Positions 1 to 8,904 of a stretch of DNA of 64,000 bases are shown here, one piece after another. The notes below the pieces were generated by a model. The model was not told the origin of the DNA and made no database searches. It worked only from the letters and a program-made list of their open reading frames with translations. Positions within the stretch are counted from its first letter, which is position 1. Each line of letters begins with the position of its first letter. A program made the translations under genes and the position numbers. This DNA comes from Flavimobilis sp052324925 (GTDB lineage: Bacteria > Actinomycetota > Actinomycetes > Actinomycetales > Cellulomonadaceae). The stretch lies in assembly GCA_052324925.1 (NCBI GenBank), contig JBQPRE010000002.1; one strand, given 5' to 3'.

Positions 1-920
1 AGGAGCTCCCCGAACGCGTCGGGGCCGATCGCGATCGCGAGCGCGAGCCCGATCGCCGAGTCGACCGAGTAGCGGCCTCCCACCCAGTCCCAGAAGCCGA
101 AGGCGTTCGCGGGGTCGATCCCGAACGCCTCGACCTTGTCGAGCGCCGTCGAGACGGCGACGAAGTGGTGGGCGACGGCGCCCGCGCGGGCGGCCTCGGA
201 GCCGTCGATCGCCCCTGCGGCCGTGAGGGTCTCCCAGAGCCATTCGCGCGCGAGGCGCGCGTTCGTCAGCGTCTCGAGAGTCGTGAAGGTCTTGGAGGCC
301 ACGATGAAGAGCGTCGTCGTCGGGTCGAGACCCGCGGTCGTCTCTGCCACGTCGGTCGGGTCGATGTTCGAGACGAACCGCACCTCGATGTCGCCGACGT
401 ACGGCTTGAGCGCCTCGTACGCCATGACGGGGCCGAGGTCGGAGCCGCCGATGCCGATGTTGACGACAGTCTTGACGGGCTCGCCCGTCACCCCGCGCCA
501 CTCGCCCGTGCGAACCTTCTCGGCGAAGGAAGCGACCTCGGCGAGGACCTCCTGGACGTCGGTGTCGACGTCCTGGCCGTCGACGACGAGCGCGGGCTCG
601 GCGTCGGCGGGACGGCGCAGCGCGGTGTGAAGGACCGCGCGGTCCTCGGTCGTGTTGATGTGCTCGCCCGCGAACATCGCCTCGATGCGGCCCCGGAGGC
701 CGACCTCGTCGCCGAGACGGACCAAGAGCTCGAGGGTCTCGTCCGTGACGAGGTTCTTCGAGAGGTCGACGTGCAGGTCACCGGCGGTGCGGGTGAGTCG
801 CTCGGCCCGCTGGGGGTCCGCAGCGAACCAGCCGCGCAGGTCGCCGCGGAACGCGTCGCGGTGCTCGCTGAGCGCACGCCACGCGGTCGTCGTGGTGGCG
901 TCGATGGGGGAGGTGGACAC
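1..920 (-). CDS. pgi: Glucose-6-phosphate isomerase, N-terminal part (runs off window)
   Basis: Interconverts glucose-6-phosphate and fructose-6-phosphate in the cytoplasm. The 306 visible codons carry the family signatures: GIGGSDLGP in the sugar-phosphate site, the SKTFTTLET phosphate-binding stretch and FWDWVGGRYS. Family members are about 550 residues, so roughly 240 C-terminal residues, including part of the active site, lie left of position 1. The GTG start (reading MSTSPIDATT) is chosen because a GAGGAG ribosome site sits 5 nt upstream. It lies downstream of bccA on the same strand, with a 124-nt gap. Identity is secure; only completeness is unknown. Confidence 0.95.
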   Translation of the reverse strand, partial: MSTSPIDATTTTAWRALSEHRDAFRGDLRGWFAADPQRAERLTRTAGDLHVDLSKNLVTDETLELLVRLGDEVGLRGRIEAMFAGEHINTTEDRAVLHTALRRPADAEPALVVDGQDVDTDVQEVLAEVASFAEKVRTGEWRGVTGEPVKTVVNIGIGGSDLGPVMAYEALKPYVGDIEVRFVSNIDPTDVAETTAGLDPTTTLFIVASKTFTTLETLTNARLAREWLWETLTAAGAIDGSEAARAGAVAHHFVAVSTALDKVEAFGIDPANAFGFWDWVGGRYSVDSAIGLALAIAIGPDAFGEL

Positions 921-1044
921 GAGACTCCTCGTTTCGGTCGAAGCTGTCGGTCCCACGGTACGACTCCGGCGACTGGTCGCGCTGGGACTTCTCGGTCGGT
1001 GGCGCGCGCACTCCCAGAGGTCGGACGGCCGGCTGGTCGTCAGG

Positions 1045-2823
1045 TCAGACGATGTCGCAGATGACGGTGCCCGAGCTCACGCCCGCGCCCGAGGCCGCCT
1101 GCAGGCTCGTCACCGTCCCGGCGCGGTGGGCGACGAGCGGCTGCTCCATCTTCATCGCCTCGAGCACGACGACGAGGTCGCCCGCGGCGACCTCCTGGCC
1201 CTCGGCCACGGCGACCTTGACGATCGTTCCCTGCATGGGGGAGCACAGCGAGGTGCCCGACGAGCCTGACGCCACGCGCGTCTGGCGACGCACCCGTTGC
1301 GGCCGGGCCCCCGGCCCTGACGGGCGGCGTGCCCCCGTGAGGCCAGCGGGGATGACCACCTCGAGGCGCTTGCCCGCGACCTCGACGACGACGCGCTCGG
1401 TCGCGGGAGCGCCGTCGGGCTCGGCGGTGCCAGCCCCCGTCGCGGGCGCGAGCGACGCGAGCGTGTCGACGAACTCCGTCTCGATCCAGCGCGTGTGCAC
1501 CCCGAACGCCTCGTCCGGGTCGACGGGGACGAAGCGCTCGTCGGCCATGACAGCCCGGTGGAAGGGGACGACGGTCGCGATGCCCTCGATCGTCAGCTCG
1601 CGCAGCGCGCGGCGAGCCCGCTGCGCCGCCTGCTCGCGCGTCGCGCCCGTGACGATGAGCTTGGCGATCATCGAGTCGAAGAGGCCCGAGACCGTGTCGC
1701 CTGCGACGACGCCCGAGTCGACGCGCACGCCCGGTCCCGTCGGAAGGTCGAAGCGCGTGATCGTGCCCGGCTGCGGGAGGAATCCCGCTGCAGGGTCCTC
1801 GCCGTTGAGCCGGAACTCGAAGGAGTGCCCGTGGACCTCGACCGAGTCGTAGCCGAGCGGCTCGCCCGCAGCGATGCGCAGCTGCTCGCGCACGAGGTCG
1901 ATCCCCGTGACCTCTTCCGTCACAGGGTGCTCGACCTGGAGGCGCGTGTTGACCTCGAGGAACGACAGGGTGCCGTCGAGCCCGACGAGGAACTCGCACG
2001 TTCCTGCGCCGACGTAGCCGGCCTCCGAGAGGATCGCCTTCGACGCCGCGACGAGCTCGGCGTTCTGCGCGTCCGTGAGGAACGGCGCGGGCGCCTCCTC
2101 GACAAGCTTCTGGTGGCGACGCTGCAGCGAGCAGTCGCGCGTCGAGACGACGACGACTGTCCCGTGCGCGTCGGCGAGGCACTGCGTCTCGACGTGACGC
2201 GGCCGGTCGAGATACCGCTCGACGAAGCACTCGCCGCGACCGAACGCGGCGACGGCCTCGCGCACCGCCGACTCGTAGAGCTCGCCGATCTCCTCATACG
2301 TGCGGGCGACCTTGAGCCCGCGGCCGCCACCTCCGAAGGCCGCCTTGATGGCGATGGGCAGGCCGTGCGAGCGCGCGAAGTCCTCGACCTCGGCCGCGGA
2401 CGTCACGGGGTCGGCCGTGCCGGGCACGAGGGGTGCACCGGCGCGCTGGGCGATGTGGCGTGCGCTCACCTTGTCGCCGAGCGACTCGATCGCGGACGGT
2501 GGAGGGCCGATCCAGGTGAGGCCGGCGTCGATGACCGCCTGCGCGAACGCGGCGTTCTCCGAGAGGAAGCCGTAGCCCGGGTGGACGGCGTCGGCGCCCG
2601 AGCGGCGAGCAACGTCGAGCAGCTTGGCGACATCGAGGTAGGTGTCGGCGGCGCGGGCACCGCCGAGCGCGAACGCCTCGTCGGCGAGCCGGACGTGGAG
2701 GGCGTCGCGGTCCGGGTCGGCATAGACGGCGACCGAGGCGATACCGGAGTCGGCGCAAGCGCGGGCGACACGGACGGCAATCTCGCCACGGTTGGCGATG
2801 AGGACCTTCGTGAGTGCGGGCAC
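1045..2823 (-). CDS. bccA: Acyl-CoA carboxylase alpha subunit (biotin carboxylase + biotin carrier)
   Basis: Carboxylates biotin with ATP and bicarbonate and presents it to the AccD-type beta subunit, making malonyl-, methylmalonyl- or longer acyl-CoAs for lipid synthesis. The 592 residues show the order biotin carboxylase N-domain (KVLIANRGEIAVR at the start), ATP-grasp (glycine loop AAFGGGGRGLKV), C-domain, then a BCCP domain ending the protein with the biotinylation motif EAMKMEQ (Lys about 558). Length is normal for actinobacterial AccA3/BccA. Partners accD, accE and birA lie at 17-20 kb, and maf is immediately upstream. Two inverted repeats precede the start. The acyl-CoA specificity cannot be read from sequence. 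Confidence 0.95.
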   Translation of the reverse strand: MPALTKVLIANRGEIAVRVARACADSGIASVAVYADPDRDALHVRLADEAFALGGARAADTYLDVAKLLDVARRSGADAVHPGYGFLSENAAFAQAVIDAGLTWIGPPPSAIESLGDKVSARHIAQRAGAPLVPGTADPVTSAAEVEDFARSHGLPIAIKAAFGGGGRGLKVARTYEEIGELYESAVREAVAAFGRGECFVERYLDRPRHVETQCLADAHGTVVVVSTRDCSLQRRHQKLVEEAPAPFLTDAQNAELVAASKAILSEAGYVGAGTCEFLVGLDGTLSFLEVNTRLQVEHPVTEEVTGIDLVREQLRIAAGEPLGYDSVEVHGHSFEFRLNGEDPAAGFLPQPGTITRFDLPTGPGVRVDSGVVAGDTVSGLFDSMIAKLIVTGATREQAAQRARRALRELTIEGIATVVPFHRAVMADERFVPVDPDEAFGVHTRWIETEFVDTLASLAPATGAGTAEPDGAPATERVVVEVAGKRLEVVIPAGLTGARRPSGPGARPQRVRRQTRVASGSSGTSLCSPMQGTIVKVAVAEGQEVAAGDLVVVLEAMKMEQPLVAHRAGTVTSLQAASGAGVSSGTVICDIV

Positions 2824-2884
2824 GGCTCACCGTATCGCCTCGACCGGTGCCGTCGCGGGCAGGCATCCGGGTGTCGGGACAACA

Positions 2885-2936
2885 TTGGACGGCGGTCCAA
2901 GCCGGACCTCAGCCGTTTGTTCAGGGTCAACAAACG
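2885..2936. promoter_or_regulatory. Two inverted repeats upstream of bccA (candidate operators)
   Basis: Two perfect inverted repeats lie 62-113 nt upstream of the bccA start. The first is TTGGAC-GGCG-GTCCAA (2885-2900). The second is CGTTTGTT, a 7-nt spacer, then AACAAACG (2914-2936). Their size and placement suit a dimeric TetR-type repressor controlling fatty-acid carboxylase expression. No regulator gene is adjacent, so the role is inference. Confidence 0.45.
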
Positions 2937-3009
2937 AGGCGGGTCCGGCCTCCGCTCAGGACGTGCGACGTTGTGCGCGGCCGACAAGCAGCCGGGCGCG
3001 TCAACCCGC

Positions 3010-3669
3010 TCAGCGAGCGGTGCGCCAGAGGTCGTGGATCCGAATACCGAGCTCGGCCAGCAGCTCGCGTAGAAGCGGCAGGCTCAGCCCGACGACGCCG
3101 TGCGGGTCGCCCTCGACGGCGGTGACGAACGGCCCGCCGAGACCATCGATCGTGAAGGCCCCCGCGACGACGAGCGGCTCGCCCGTCGCCACATAGGCGT
3201 CGATCTCGTCGTCGCTCAGATCAGCGAACCGCACGACCGTCGTGCTCGTCGCGCCGAGCGTGCCACCCGTCCCACCCTGCTCAGCCGTGCGCAGGTCGAC
3301 GAGCCAGTGGCCGGTGTGGAGCGAAGCCGAGCGGCCGCGCATCGCGCGCCAGCGCTCGCGCGCCGTCGCCGCGTCGCCCGGCTTGCCGACGACAGCGCCA
3401 TCGATCTCGAGCATGGAGTCGCACCCAAGGACGACGTCGCGCGAGGTGTCGTCGTCGTCGGACCCGAGCTCCGCTGCAACCGCGAGCGCCTTCGCCTGCG
3501 CGAGCGCGAGCACCGCGTCGGCTGGCGTGAGCTCACCGAACCGCGCGGTCGCCTGAGCGAGGACCGCGTCCTCGTCGACGCCCGAGACACGCACGGGTGC
3601 GTCGATCCCGGCGGACGTCAGGGTCGCGGTGCGGGCGGGGGACGCAGAGGCAAGGACGAGCCGGGTCAT
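3010..3669 (-). CDS. maf: Maf family nucleoside-triphosphate pyrophosphatase
   Basis: Maf proteins hydrolyse non-canonical or modified nucleoside triphosphates to monophosphates and are linked to septum inhibition. The 219 residues begin with the family signature LVLASASPAR and contain the catalytic-region LGCDSMLEIDG and the GKPGDAATARERW stretch. A longer upstream reading is possible, but the ATG at 3669 starts directly at the conserved MTRLVLASASP and has a TACGCT hexamer 6 nt before it, consistent with a leaderless start. It precedes bccA, as maf precedes accA3 in mycobacteria. Which nucleotide it prefers is not visible. Confidence 0.92.
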   Translation of the reverse strand: MTRLVLASASPARTATLTSAGIDAPVRVSGVDEDAVLAQATARFGELTPADAVLALAQAKALAVAAELGSDDDDTSRDVVLGCDSMLEIDGAVVGKPGDAATARERWRAMRGRSASLHTGHWLVDLRTAEQGGTGGTLGATSTTVVRFADLSDDEIDAYVATGEPLVVAGAFTIDGLGGPFVTAVEGDPHGVVGLSLPLLRELLAELGIRIHDLWRTAR

Positions 3670-3675
3670 GCCACC

Positions 3676-3681
3676 AGCGTA
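3676..3681 (-). promoter_or_regulatory. -10 element of maf (leaderless)
   Basis: TACGCT lies 6 nt before the ATG, leaving no room for a 5' leader. No clear -35 is seen. Confidence 0.5.
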
Positions 3682-3846
3682 GTGGCGAGGGTCGCGCGAC
3701 CCCGGCGCCGGGGACGTTCGTCCCCCGGGAGGGCGGGCACGCACCGCGAGGATAAGGCAAGGGACACGTGCCGGGATCACCCGGAGCGCTCGACGAGCGC
3801 CTCGGAGCCGTCAGGTCCCGGCGACAACGCTGTCGCCCACAAGCGA

Positions 3847-3892
3847 GCGTGGGCGCGGGGGTACGTACCCCTCCGATACCCCGCACCCACGC
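3847..3892 (-). terminator. Hairpin between the DUF885 gene and maf
   Basis: A 14-bp stem (3847-3860 with 3879-3892, one mismatch, very GC-rich) lies downstream of the DUF885 gene. Inside it is the perfect palindrome GGGGTACGTACCCC (3858-3871). There is no T-tract, which is common for terminators in high-GC actinobacteria. The inner palindrome could alternatively be a protein site. The rest of the 300-nt gap shows nothing else. Confidence 0.45.
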
Positions 3893-3969
3893 TTGGAGTC
3901 GCGGTGCCCCGCCACGCGTGCCCTCCAACACACGGGGGCGGGGCATCGCCATCTCATCGTGGCGCGCGC

Positions 3970-5730
3970 TCACGCCTGCGCGAGGACGGCCTCCTTGAGG
4001 GTGTCGAGACCCAGCGACCCGACGGACAGCACGCGCGAGTGGAACTGGCGGACGTCGAGCTCCTCGCCGCGCGACTCGGCCGCGGCACCCGCGGCCTCCC
4101 GCATCTGCTCGAGCAGGCGCTGCCCCACCTTGTAGGCAGGAGCCTGACCGGGCCAGCCAAGGTAGCGGTTGAGCTCAAAACGCAACGAGTCCTCGTCCAT
4201 GCTCACGTTGGCCCGGAGGAACTCCCACGCGTTGTCCGCGTCCCACGTCCCGCCACCCCACTCCTCGGGCCGCTCGAGGCCCAGGTGCACGCCGATGTCG
4301 AGGACGACGCGTGCCGCGCGCATGCGCTGCGCGTCGAGCATGCCGAGCCGGTCGCCCGGCGCCGTGACGAACCCGAGGTCGGCCATGAGCCGCTCGGCGT
4401 ACAGCGCCCAGCCCTCACCGAAGCCCGACGTCCAGCACAGCAGGCGTCGCCACTCGTTGAGCGGGAGCGCGACCGCGCCGCCGACCTGAAGGTGGTGTCC
4501 AGGAACGCCCTCGTGGTAGACGGTCGTCAGCTCGCGCCACGTCGAGAACGTCGTGACCGACGCGGGCACGGACCACCACATCGCGCCGGGCCGTGAGAAG
4601 TCGGCCGACGGCCCCGTGTAGTAGATGCCACCCGTCTGCGTCGGGGCGATGCGGCACTCGAGCAGGCGCAGAGGTGCGGGGATGTCGAAGTGCGTGCCGT
4701 CGAGGGCCGCGATCGCCGCGTCCGAGGTCTCCTGCATCCAGCGGCGCAGCGCATCTGTTCCCTCGAGCGTGTACGAGGGGTCGGCGTCGAGCAGCTCGAT
4801 GGCCCGCTCGACGCTCGTCCCAGGGCCGCCGATCTCAGCCGCGACGGCCTCTTGCTCGGCAACGATGCGCGCAAGCTCCTCGAGCCCCCACGCGTACGTC
4901 TCGCGCAGGTCGATGCGCGCGCCCAGGAAGTAGCGCGACCACAGGGCGTAGCGCTCCTCGCCGACGCCGTCGACGTCTGACGCGTGCGGTGCGATGTCGC
5001 GCTCGAGAGCGTCAGCGAGGCGCCCGTACGCGGCGCGCACCGCCGCCGCACCCTCGAGTAGGTCACGGCGAACCGCCGCGCACGTCGCGGAACCATCGAG
5101 GGCCGCGTCGACCGCCTCGCCCTCGACGAACGACGTGAAGAACGAGGTGGCCGCGTCGGCCTGCGCACGTGCCTGGGCCGTGACGAGCTCGACCTGACGG
5201 CGGGCGGGCAGCGGCCCGGTCTGCACCGATTCGCGGAGCGAGACGATGTAGCCGTCAAGCGCAGCGGGCGCTGCGAGCAGCCGCAACGCGATCGTCTCCC
5301 AGTCCTGGGGCGTCGCGGTCGGCATGAGATCAAAGATCTCGCGCAGCTCTTGGGCGGCCGACGCAATGTTGTTGAGGGGCGCGAGAAGCTCGCCCGCGTC
5401 AAACAGGGCGACCTCGAGGCCCAGACGCTCGCGCATGGCAGCGGCCGTCACGACGTCGACGTCGTCGACCGGCACGAGGGCGTCGAGCGCCGCAAGGGTC
5501 GCGCGCGCCGCCTCCGCCCGAGCCGTCACTCCCGCGGGCGACCAGTCGGGCGCAAGGTGGTCGTAGCCCGGCACGCCGATGCCCGTCGCCGTGAACGGGT
5601 CGAGGCGGCACACCGTCGCGACATGAGCGTCTGCTAGGGCGTCGATCGCTGTCGGCGTCCGTGAGGAGGTGGCAGAGGTGGGAGCCGCAGCGGGGTCAGG
5701 TGCGGACGCGGCGTGTGCGGAAGTGGTCAT
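3970..5730 (-). CDS. DUF885 family protein (putative metallopeptidase-like)
   Basis: A 586-residue DUF885 protein, the usual family length. The C-terminal half carries the diagnostic TVYHEGVPGHHLQVG segment, a zinc-peptidase-like HExxxHH arrangement near residue 403, followed about 40 residues later by EGWALYAERL, whose Glu resembles a third metal ligand. No signal peptide or membrane segment is seen, so it is probably cytoplasmic. Family members are often annotated as peptidases, but substrates are largely unknown. Starting at 5730 is supported by a TAGTGT hexamer 6 nt upstream. It is divergent from the VKOR gene. Confidence 0.85.
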   Translation of the reverse strand: MTTSAHAASAPDPAAAPTSATSSRTPTAIDALADAHVATVCRLDPFTATGIGVPGYDHLAPDWSPAGVTARAEAARATLAALDALVPVDDVDVVTAAAMRERLGLEVALFDAGELLAPLNNIASAAQELREIFDLMPTATPQDWETIALRLLAAPAALDGYIVSLRESVQTGPLPARRQVELVTAQARAQADAATSFFTSFVEGEAVDAALDGSATCAAVRRDLLEGAAAVRAAYGRLADALERDIAPHASDVDGVGEERYALWSRYFLGARIDLRETYAWGLEELARIVAEQEAVAAEIGGPGTSVERAIELLDADPSYTLEGTDALRRWMQETSDAAIAALDGTHFDIPAPLRLLECRIAPTQTGGIYYTGPSADFSRPGAMWWSVPASVTTFSTWRELTTVYHEGVPGHHLQVGGAVALPLNEWRRLLCWTSGFGEGWALYAERLMADLGFVTAPGDRLGMLDAQRMRAARVVLDIGVHLGLERPEEWGGGTWDADNAWEFLRANVSMDEDSLRFELNRYLGWPGQAPAYKVGQRLLEQMREAAGAAAESRGEELDVRQFHSRVLSVGSLGLDTLKEAVLAQA

Positions 5731-5736
5731 GACGGC

Positions 5737-5742
5737 ACACTA
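5737..5742 (-). promoter_or_regulatory. -10 element of the DUF885 gene (leaderless)
   Basis: TAGTGT is 6 nt upstream of the ATG at 5730, with no Shine-Dalgarno between. Confidence 0.5.
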
Positions 5743-5884
5743 GGCCGCGGGGGAGCAGTCGTGCATCGAGAATCGCGGCTCCCCGGAAACTCCCAGCGTC
5801 GGGACAGTACGCTTCTGGGGACCTTCGTCCCCAGCATGCGTGGCCGGACGTCGCACACGATGGACCGGACACCCAGGAGGGCAC

Positions 5885-6520
5885 ATGACTGACATCGAAC
5901 CGCGCGTACTCGATGACGCTCGAGAAGGTTTCCGCCACACGCGTGGCTGGATCTTCGGCACGATGCTCTTTTCCGCCCTGTGCTCGCTCATCGCCTCGTG
6001 GGTGCTCTCAACCGAGGCCATCACGCTGGCCGCCAACCCCGACGCCGCGCTCGCGTGCGACATCAACGCGGTGCTCTCGTGCGGCGCGGTCGGTGCGTCG
6101 TGGCAGGCCGCGCTCTTCGGCTTCCCCAACGCGTTCCTCGGCATGATCTGCGAGCCGGTCGTCATCACGATCGCTGTCGCAAGCCTGGGTGGCGTGCGGT
6201 TCCCGCGATGGTTCATGTTCTCGGCGCAGGTCGTCTACCTCTTCGGCCTCGCCTTCGCGCTGTGGCTCTTCTCGCAGTCCATGTGGGTCATCGGCGCCTT
6301 GTGCCCGTGGTGCCTCGTCATCACGGTCGGCACGACTCTCGTCTTCATGACGCTCCTTCACCACAACATCCTCGAGGACAACCTCTATCTCCCGCCCGCA
6401 GCCCAGCGCCGCGCGCTCGCCTTCGTGCGTTCGGGAGCCGACGCCTACGCAGCAGCCGGCCTTGTGATCGTTCTCGCAGCCCTCATCGTCGGAAAGTACG
6501 GCACACTTCTCTTTGCGTGA
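5885..6520 (+). CDS. Vitamin K epoxide reductase (VKOR) family membrane protein
   Basis: Bacterial VKOR homologues reoxidise DsbA-like proteins and pass electrons to quinones, supporting disulfide formation outside the membrane. This 211-residue protein has about five membrane helices, the loop cysteine pair in CDINAVLSC, and the redox-active CPWC motif on the fourth helix. The ATG at 5885 follows an AGGAGG ribosome site; a GTG further upstream lacks one. Unlike many actinobacterial VKORs it has no fused thioredoxin domain, and no DsbA partner is adjacent. The next gene, a membrane acyltransferase, follows after 56 nt. Confidence 0.92.
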   Translation: MTDIEPRVLDDAREGFRHTRGWIFGTMLFSALCSLIASWVLSTEAITLAANPDAALACDINAVLSCGAVGASWQAALFGFPNAFLGMICEPVVITIAVASLGGVRFPRWFMFSAQVVYLFGLAFALWLFSQSMWVIGALCPWCLVITVGTTLVFMTLLHHNILEDNLYLPPAAQRRALAFVRSGADAYAAAGLVIVLAALIVGKYGTLLFA

Positions 6521-6576
6521 GGTGGCACCGTCAGCCTCGGCACGCGCCACCCCCGAACTTTGAGGAGATCCCACAC

Positions 6577-7806
6577 GTGAGCACCCGCACGGCTGACGCC
6601 TCGGCCAGGACGCGGCGCGGTCCGCGCGACCCGTGGCCGGACAACGCGCGGTTCTTTGCAGCGGTCCTCATCGTCATGGTGCACTTCGGTGACCAGGTCC
6701 AGGGTGAGAGCGCGATCCTCGACCACCTGCTCTTCGTCGCCTGGCCCGCGCGCGTTCCGCTGTATGCGCTCCTCGCGGGGTACTTCTCGCACGCCGGGCC
6801 GTTTGATCGACGGCACGCGATCTCGCTCCTGCGCAACATCTTGTTCGTCTACCTGTGCTTCGAGCTCCTCGCGACCGCGCACAAGTGGATGCTCAGCGGC
6901 ACCCTCCAGTTCGATCCAGCGCGTCCGTCGCTCGCCCTGTGGTTCCTCCTGTCGCTGTTCATCTGGCGCGCGCTCCTGCCCTTGGTCACGCACCTGCGCG
7001 GGGTCGTTCTGCTGAGCATCGGCGTCGCCCTCATCGCGGGCTTCGCACCCTCGATCGCGGGGGTCGGTTCCATGAGCCGCACGCTCGCGTTCTTCCCCGT
7101 GTTCCTCGTCGGCGCGAAGCTGCGCGAGCATGGCTTGCGTCACGTGCTCGACCGCGTCTGGGTGCGATGGGCCTCCGTGGCCGTCCTCGCCGTGTGGACC
7201 GTCGCGATCTTCGCAACCGAGGACGACCTCAAGCGTCGTTGGTTCTCGATGGTCAAGCCGTACGCGGAGAGCAACCTCATGGGCGACTTCACCGCGCGCG
7301 TGCTCGTTCTCATCGGTGGCGGGATCCTCGCTGCGCTCGCGGTTCTCGCGCTCATGCCGCGCGGACGTCTCCTGTGGATCACGTACCTCGGCTCGGGCTC
7401 GTTCTACATCTACCTCATCCACCCGTTCGCGGTGCGGCAGCTTGCCGAGACGGGCCTCCTCGACCGGCTCGACTCCCGCACGGACGTGCTCCTCCTGCTC
7501 GCCGCGACCGCAGTCTTTGCGACGCTGCTCGCGACGCCGCCCGTGCGACGCGTCTTCAGGCCCCTCATCCAGCCGACGTACACGTGGCTCTTCACGCCAC
7601 CAGCGCCGCAGGACGACGCGCAGCGCACCGCGGCCCCAGCCGAGGTGCGCGGGCACGTCGCCGGGTCCGCCGCGCCCGTCTCGGTCGAGTCGCTCGAGAA
7701 CGAGCCGCCGCGTCCGAGCGTCGCGAGCGCCCAGACGACGGCTGTTCACGTCGCCGACGCCACGGCGTCGACAGCTTCTCGCTCCACGGACGTCCGGGAG
7801 TCCTAG
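6577..7806 (+). CDS. Membrane acyltransferase, acyltransferase-3 (OafA/YrhL-like) family
   Basis: Predicted to move acyl groups, usually acetyl, onto surface polysaccharides. The 409-residue protein has about ten hydrophobic segments, and its N-terminus DNARFFAAVLIVMVHF resembles the family start in which an early His lies in the first helix. The C-terminal ~75 residues are hydrophilic and Ala/Pro-rich. The GTG at 6577 is chosen because a GAGGAG site precedes it by 9 nt. It is paralogous to the protein at 16174-17310; both open with nearly the same DNARF segment and flank the nonulosonate cluster, suggesting they decorate the same polymer. Confidence 0.8.
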   Translation: MSTRTADASARTRRGPRDPWPDNARFFAAVLIVMVHFGDQVQGESAILDHLLFVAWPARVPLYALLAGYFSHAGPFDRRHAISLLRNILFVYLCFELLATAHKWMLSGTLQFDPARPSLALWFLLSLFIWRALLPLVTHLRGVVLLSIGVALIAGFAPSIAGVGSMSRTLAFFPVFLVGAKLREHGLRHVLDRVWVRWASVAVLAVWTVAIFATEDDLKRRWFSMVKPYAESNLMGDFTARVLVLIGGGILAALAVLALMPRGRLLWITYLGSGSFYIYLIHPFAVRQLAETGLLDRLDSRTDVLLLLAATAVFATLLATPPVRRVFRPLIQPTYTWLFTPPAPQDDAQRTAAPAEVRGHVAGSAAPVSVESLENEPPRPSVASAQTTAVHVADATASTASRSTDVRES

Positions 7807-7809
7807 CGT
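7804..7809 (+). promoter_or_regulatory. -10 element of the GT2 gene, overlapping the upstream stop codon
   Basis: TAGCGT sits 6 nt before the GTG at 7816. Its first three bases are the TAG stop codon of the preceding acyltransferase gene. Confidence 0.4.
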
Positions 7810-7815
7810 CGGGGC

Positions 7816-8904
7816 GTGACGCTCACCGACGCTGACCGCGACGCCCATCCCTGGCCCCCGGTCTCGATCTTCGCGACGGTCCGGGACGAGGAGCACCACC
7901 TGCGACGGGCGCTGCAGTCGGTCCTCACCCAGGACTACCCGGGTGACTTCGAGGTCGTCGTCGCGGTGGGGCCGTCCCGGGACGACACCTATGGCATCGC
8001 GGCCGAGATGGCCCGCTCCGACCCCCGCGTGCGCATCGTCGAGAACCGCACGGGGCTCATTCCCGACGGCCTCAATGTCGCGATGGGTGCGTGCGATGCT
8101 CGCTCCGACGTCCTCGTGCGTTTCGACGGGCACACGGCGCTGCCCGACGGCTATGTGCGGGAGGCCGTGACGATCCTCCTCGCGACGGGTGCCGCCAACG
8201 TCGGCGGGCTCATGAGCCCGCGCGGTGTCGGCGCGACGCAGCGTGCGGTCGCGATCGGCATGTCCCACCCGGTGGGGATCGGGCCCGCGCCCTTCCACGT
8301 CGGAGGTGCCGCGGGCCCGAGCGAGACCGCCTACCTCGGCGTGTTCAGGCGCGCGGCCCTCGACCGTGCCGGCGGCTACGACGAGCTCTTCGAGCGGGCC
8401 GAGGACTGGGAGCTCAACCTTCGCATCAGGCGTGCGGGAGGACTCGTGTGGTTCGACCCGAGTCTCGTCGTCGAGTATCGGCCGCGTGCGTCGTTCCGGG
8501 CCCTGGCACGCCAGTTCTGGTCGACGGGTCGGTGGCGCCGCGAGGTCGTGCGGCGTCACCGCGGCACGGCCTCCCCGAGGTACCTTGCTCCGCCCCTCAC
8601 CGTGCTCGGTCTGGTCACGGGGCTGGTGCTCTTCGCCGCGGGCGTCGTCGGCCTGCTCACGGACGACTCATGGGGCGTGTGGCTCACGGGGCTCGGTGCT
8701 ATGCCTGGGCTCGGCTACGGCGCTGTCCTTGCCGGAGGCGCGCTCGTCGCGGGACGGGATCAGCCGTGGCGCGTCGTCGTCCGGCTGCCCGCGGTGCTCG
8801 CGACCATGCACCTCAGCTGGGGTGCGGGGTTCCTGCGCGGGGTCGACGTGCCGCGCGGAGCAGGCCGCGTCGCAGCGCGCGACGCGCGCGTCCCGGCGCC
8901 GTGA
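7816..8904 (+). CDS. Glycosyltransferase family 2, ExoA-like, membrane-associated
   Basis: A GT-A fold sugar transferase of the succinoglycan ExoA type (362 residues). It opens with PVSIFATVRDEEHHLRRAL, has the nucleotide-sugar region SRDDTYGIA, FDGH in place of the metal-binding DxD, and an acceptor-side ERAEDWELNLRIRRAG motif with the catalytic-type ED. Two or three membrane helices follow. The last 92 nt overlap the converging polysialyltransferase-like gene. The GTG start lacks a Shine-Dalgarno but has a -10-like TAGCGT 6 nt away. It probably builds the repeat unit of the neighbouring surface glycan. Confidence 0.82.
   Translation: MTLTDADRDAHPWPPVSIFATVRDEEHHLRRALQSVLTQDYPGDFEVVVAVGPSRDDTYGIAAEMARSDPRVRIVENRTGLIPDGLNVAMGACDARSDVLVRFDGHTALPDGYVREAVTILLATGAANVGGLMSPRGVGATQRAVAIGMSHPVGIGPAPFHVGGAAGPSETAYLGVFRRAALDRAGGYDELFERAEDWELNLRIRRAGGLVWFDPSLVVEYRPRASFRALARQFWSTGRWRREVVRRHRGTASPRYLAPPLTVLGLVTGLVLFAAGVVGLLTDDSWGVWLTGLGAMPGLGYGAVLAGGALVAGRDQPWRVVVRLPAVLATMHLSWGAGFLRGVDVPRGAGRVAARDARVPAP

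Noticed and set aside
1495..4596. Two long plus-strand frames over bccA and maf
   Set aside because: Antisense to genes with clear catalytic motifs; composition is that of shadow frames.
6445..8559. A 704-codon minus-strand frame
   Set aside because: It is fully antisense to well-supported VKOR, acyltransferase and GT2 genes and has the Arg/Asp/Glu-rich composition of a high-GC shadow frame.
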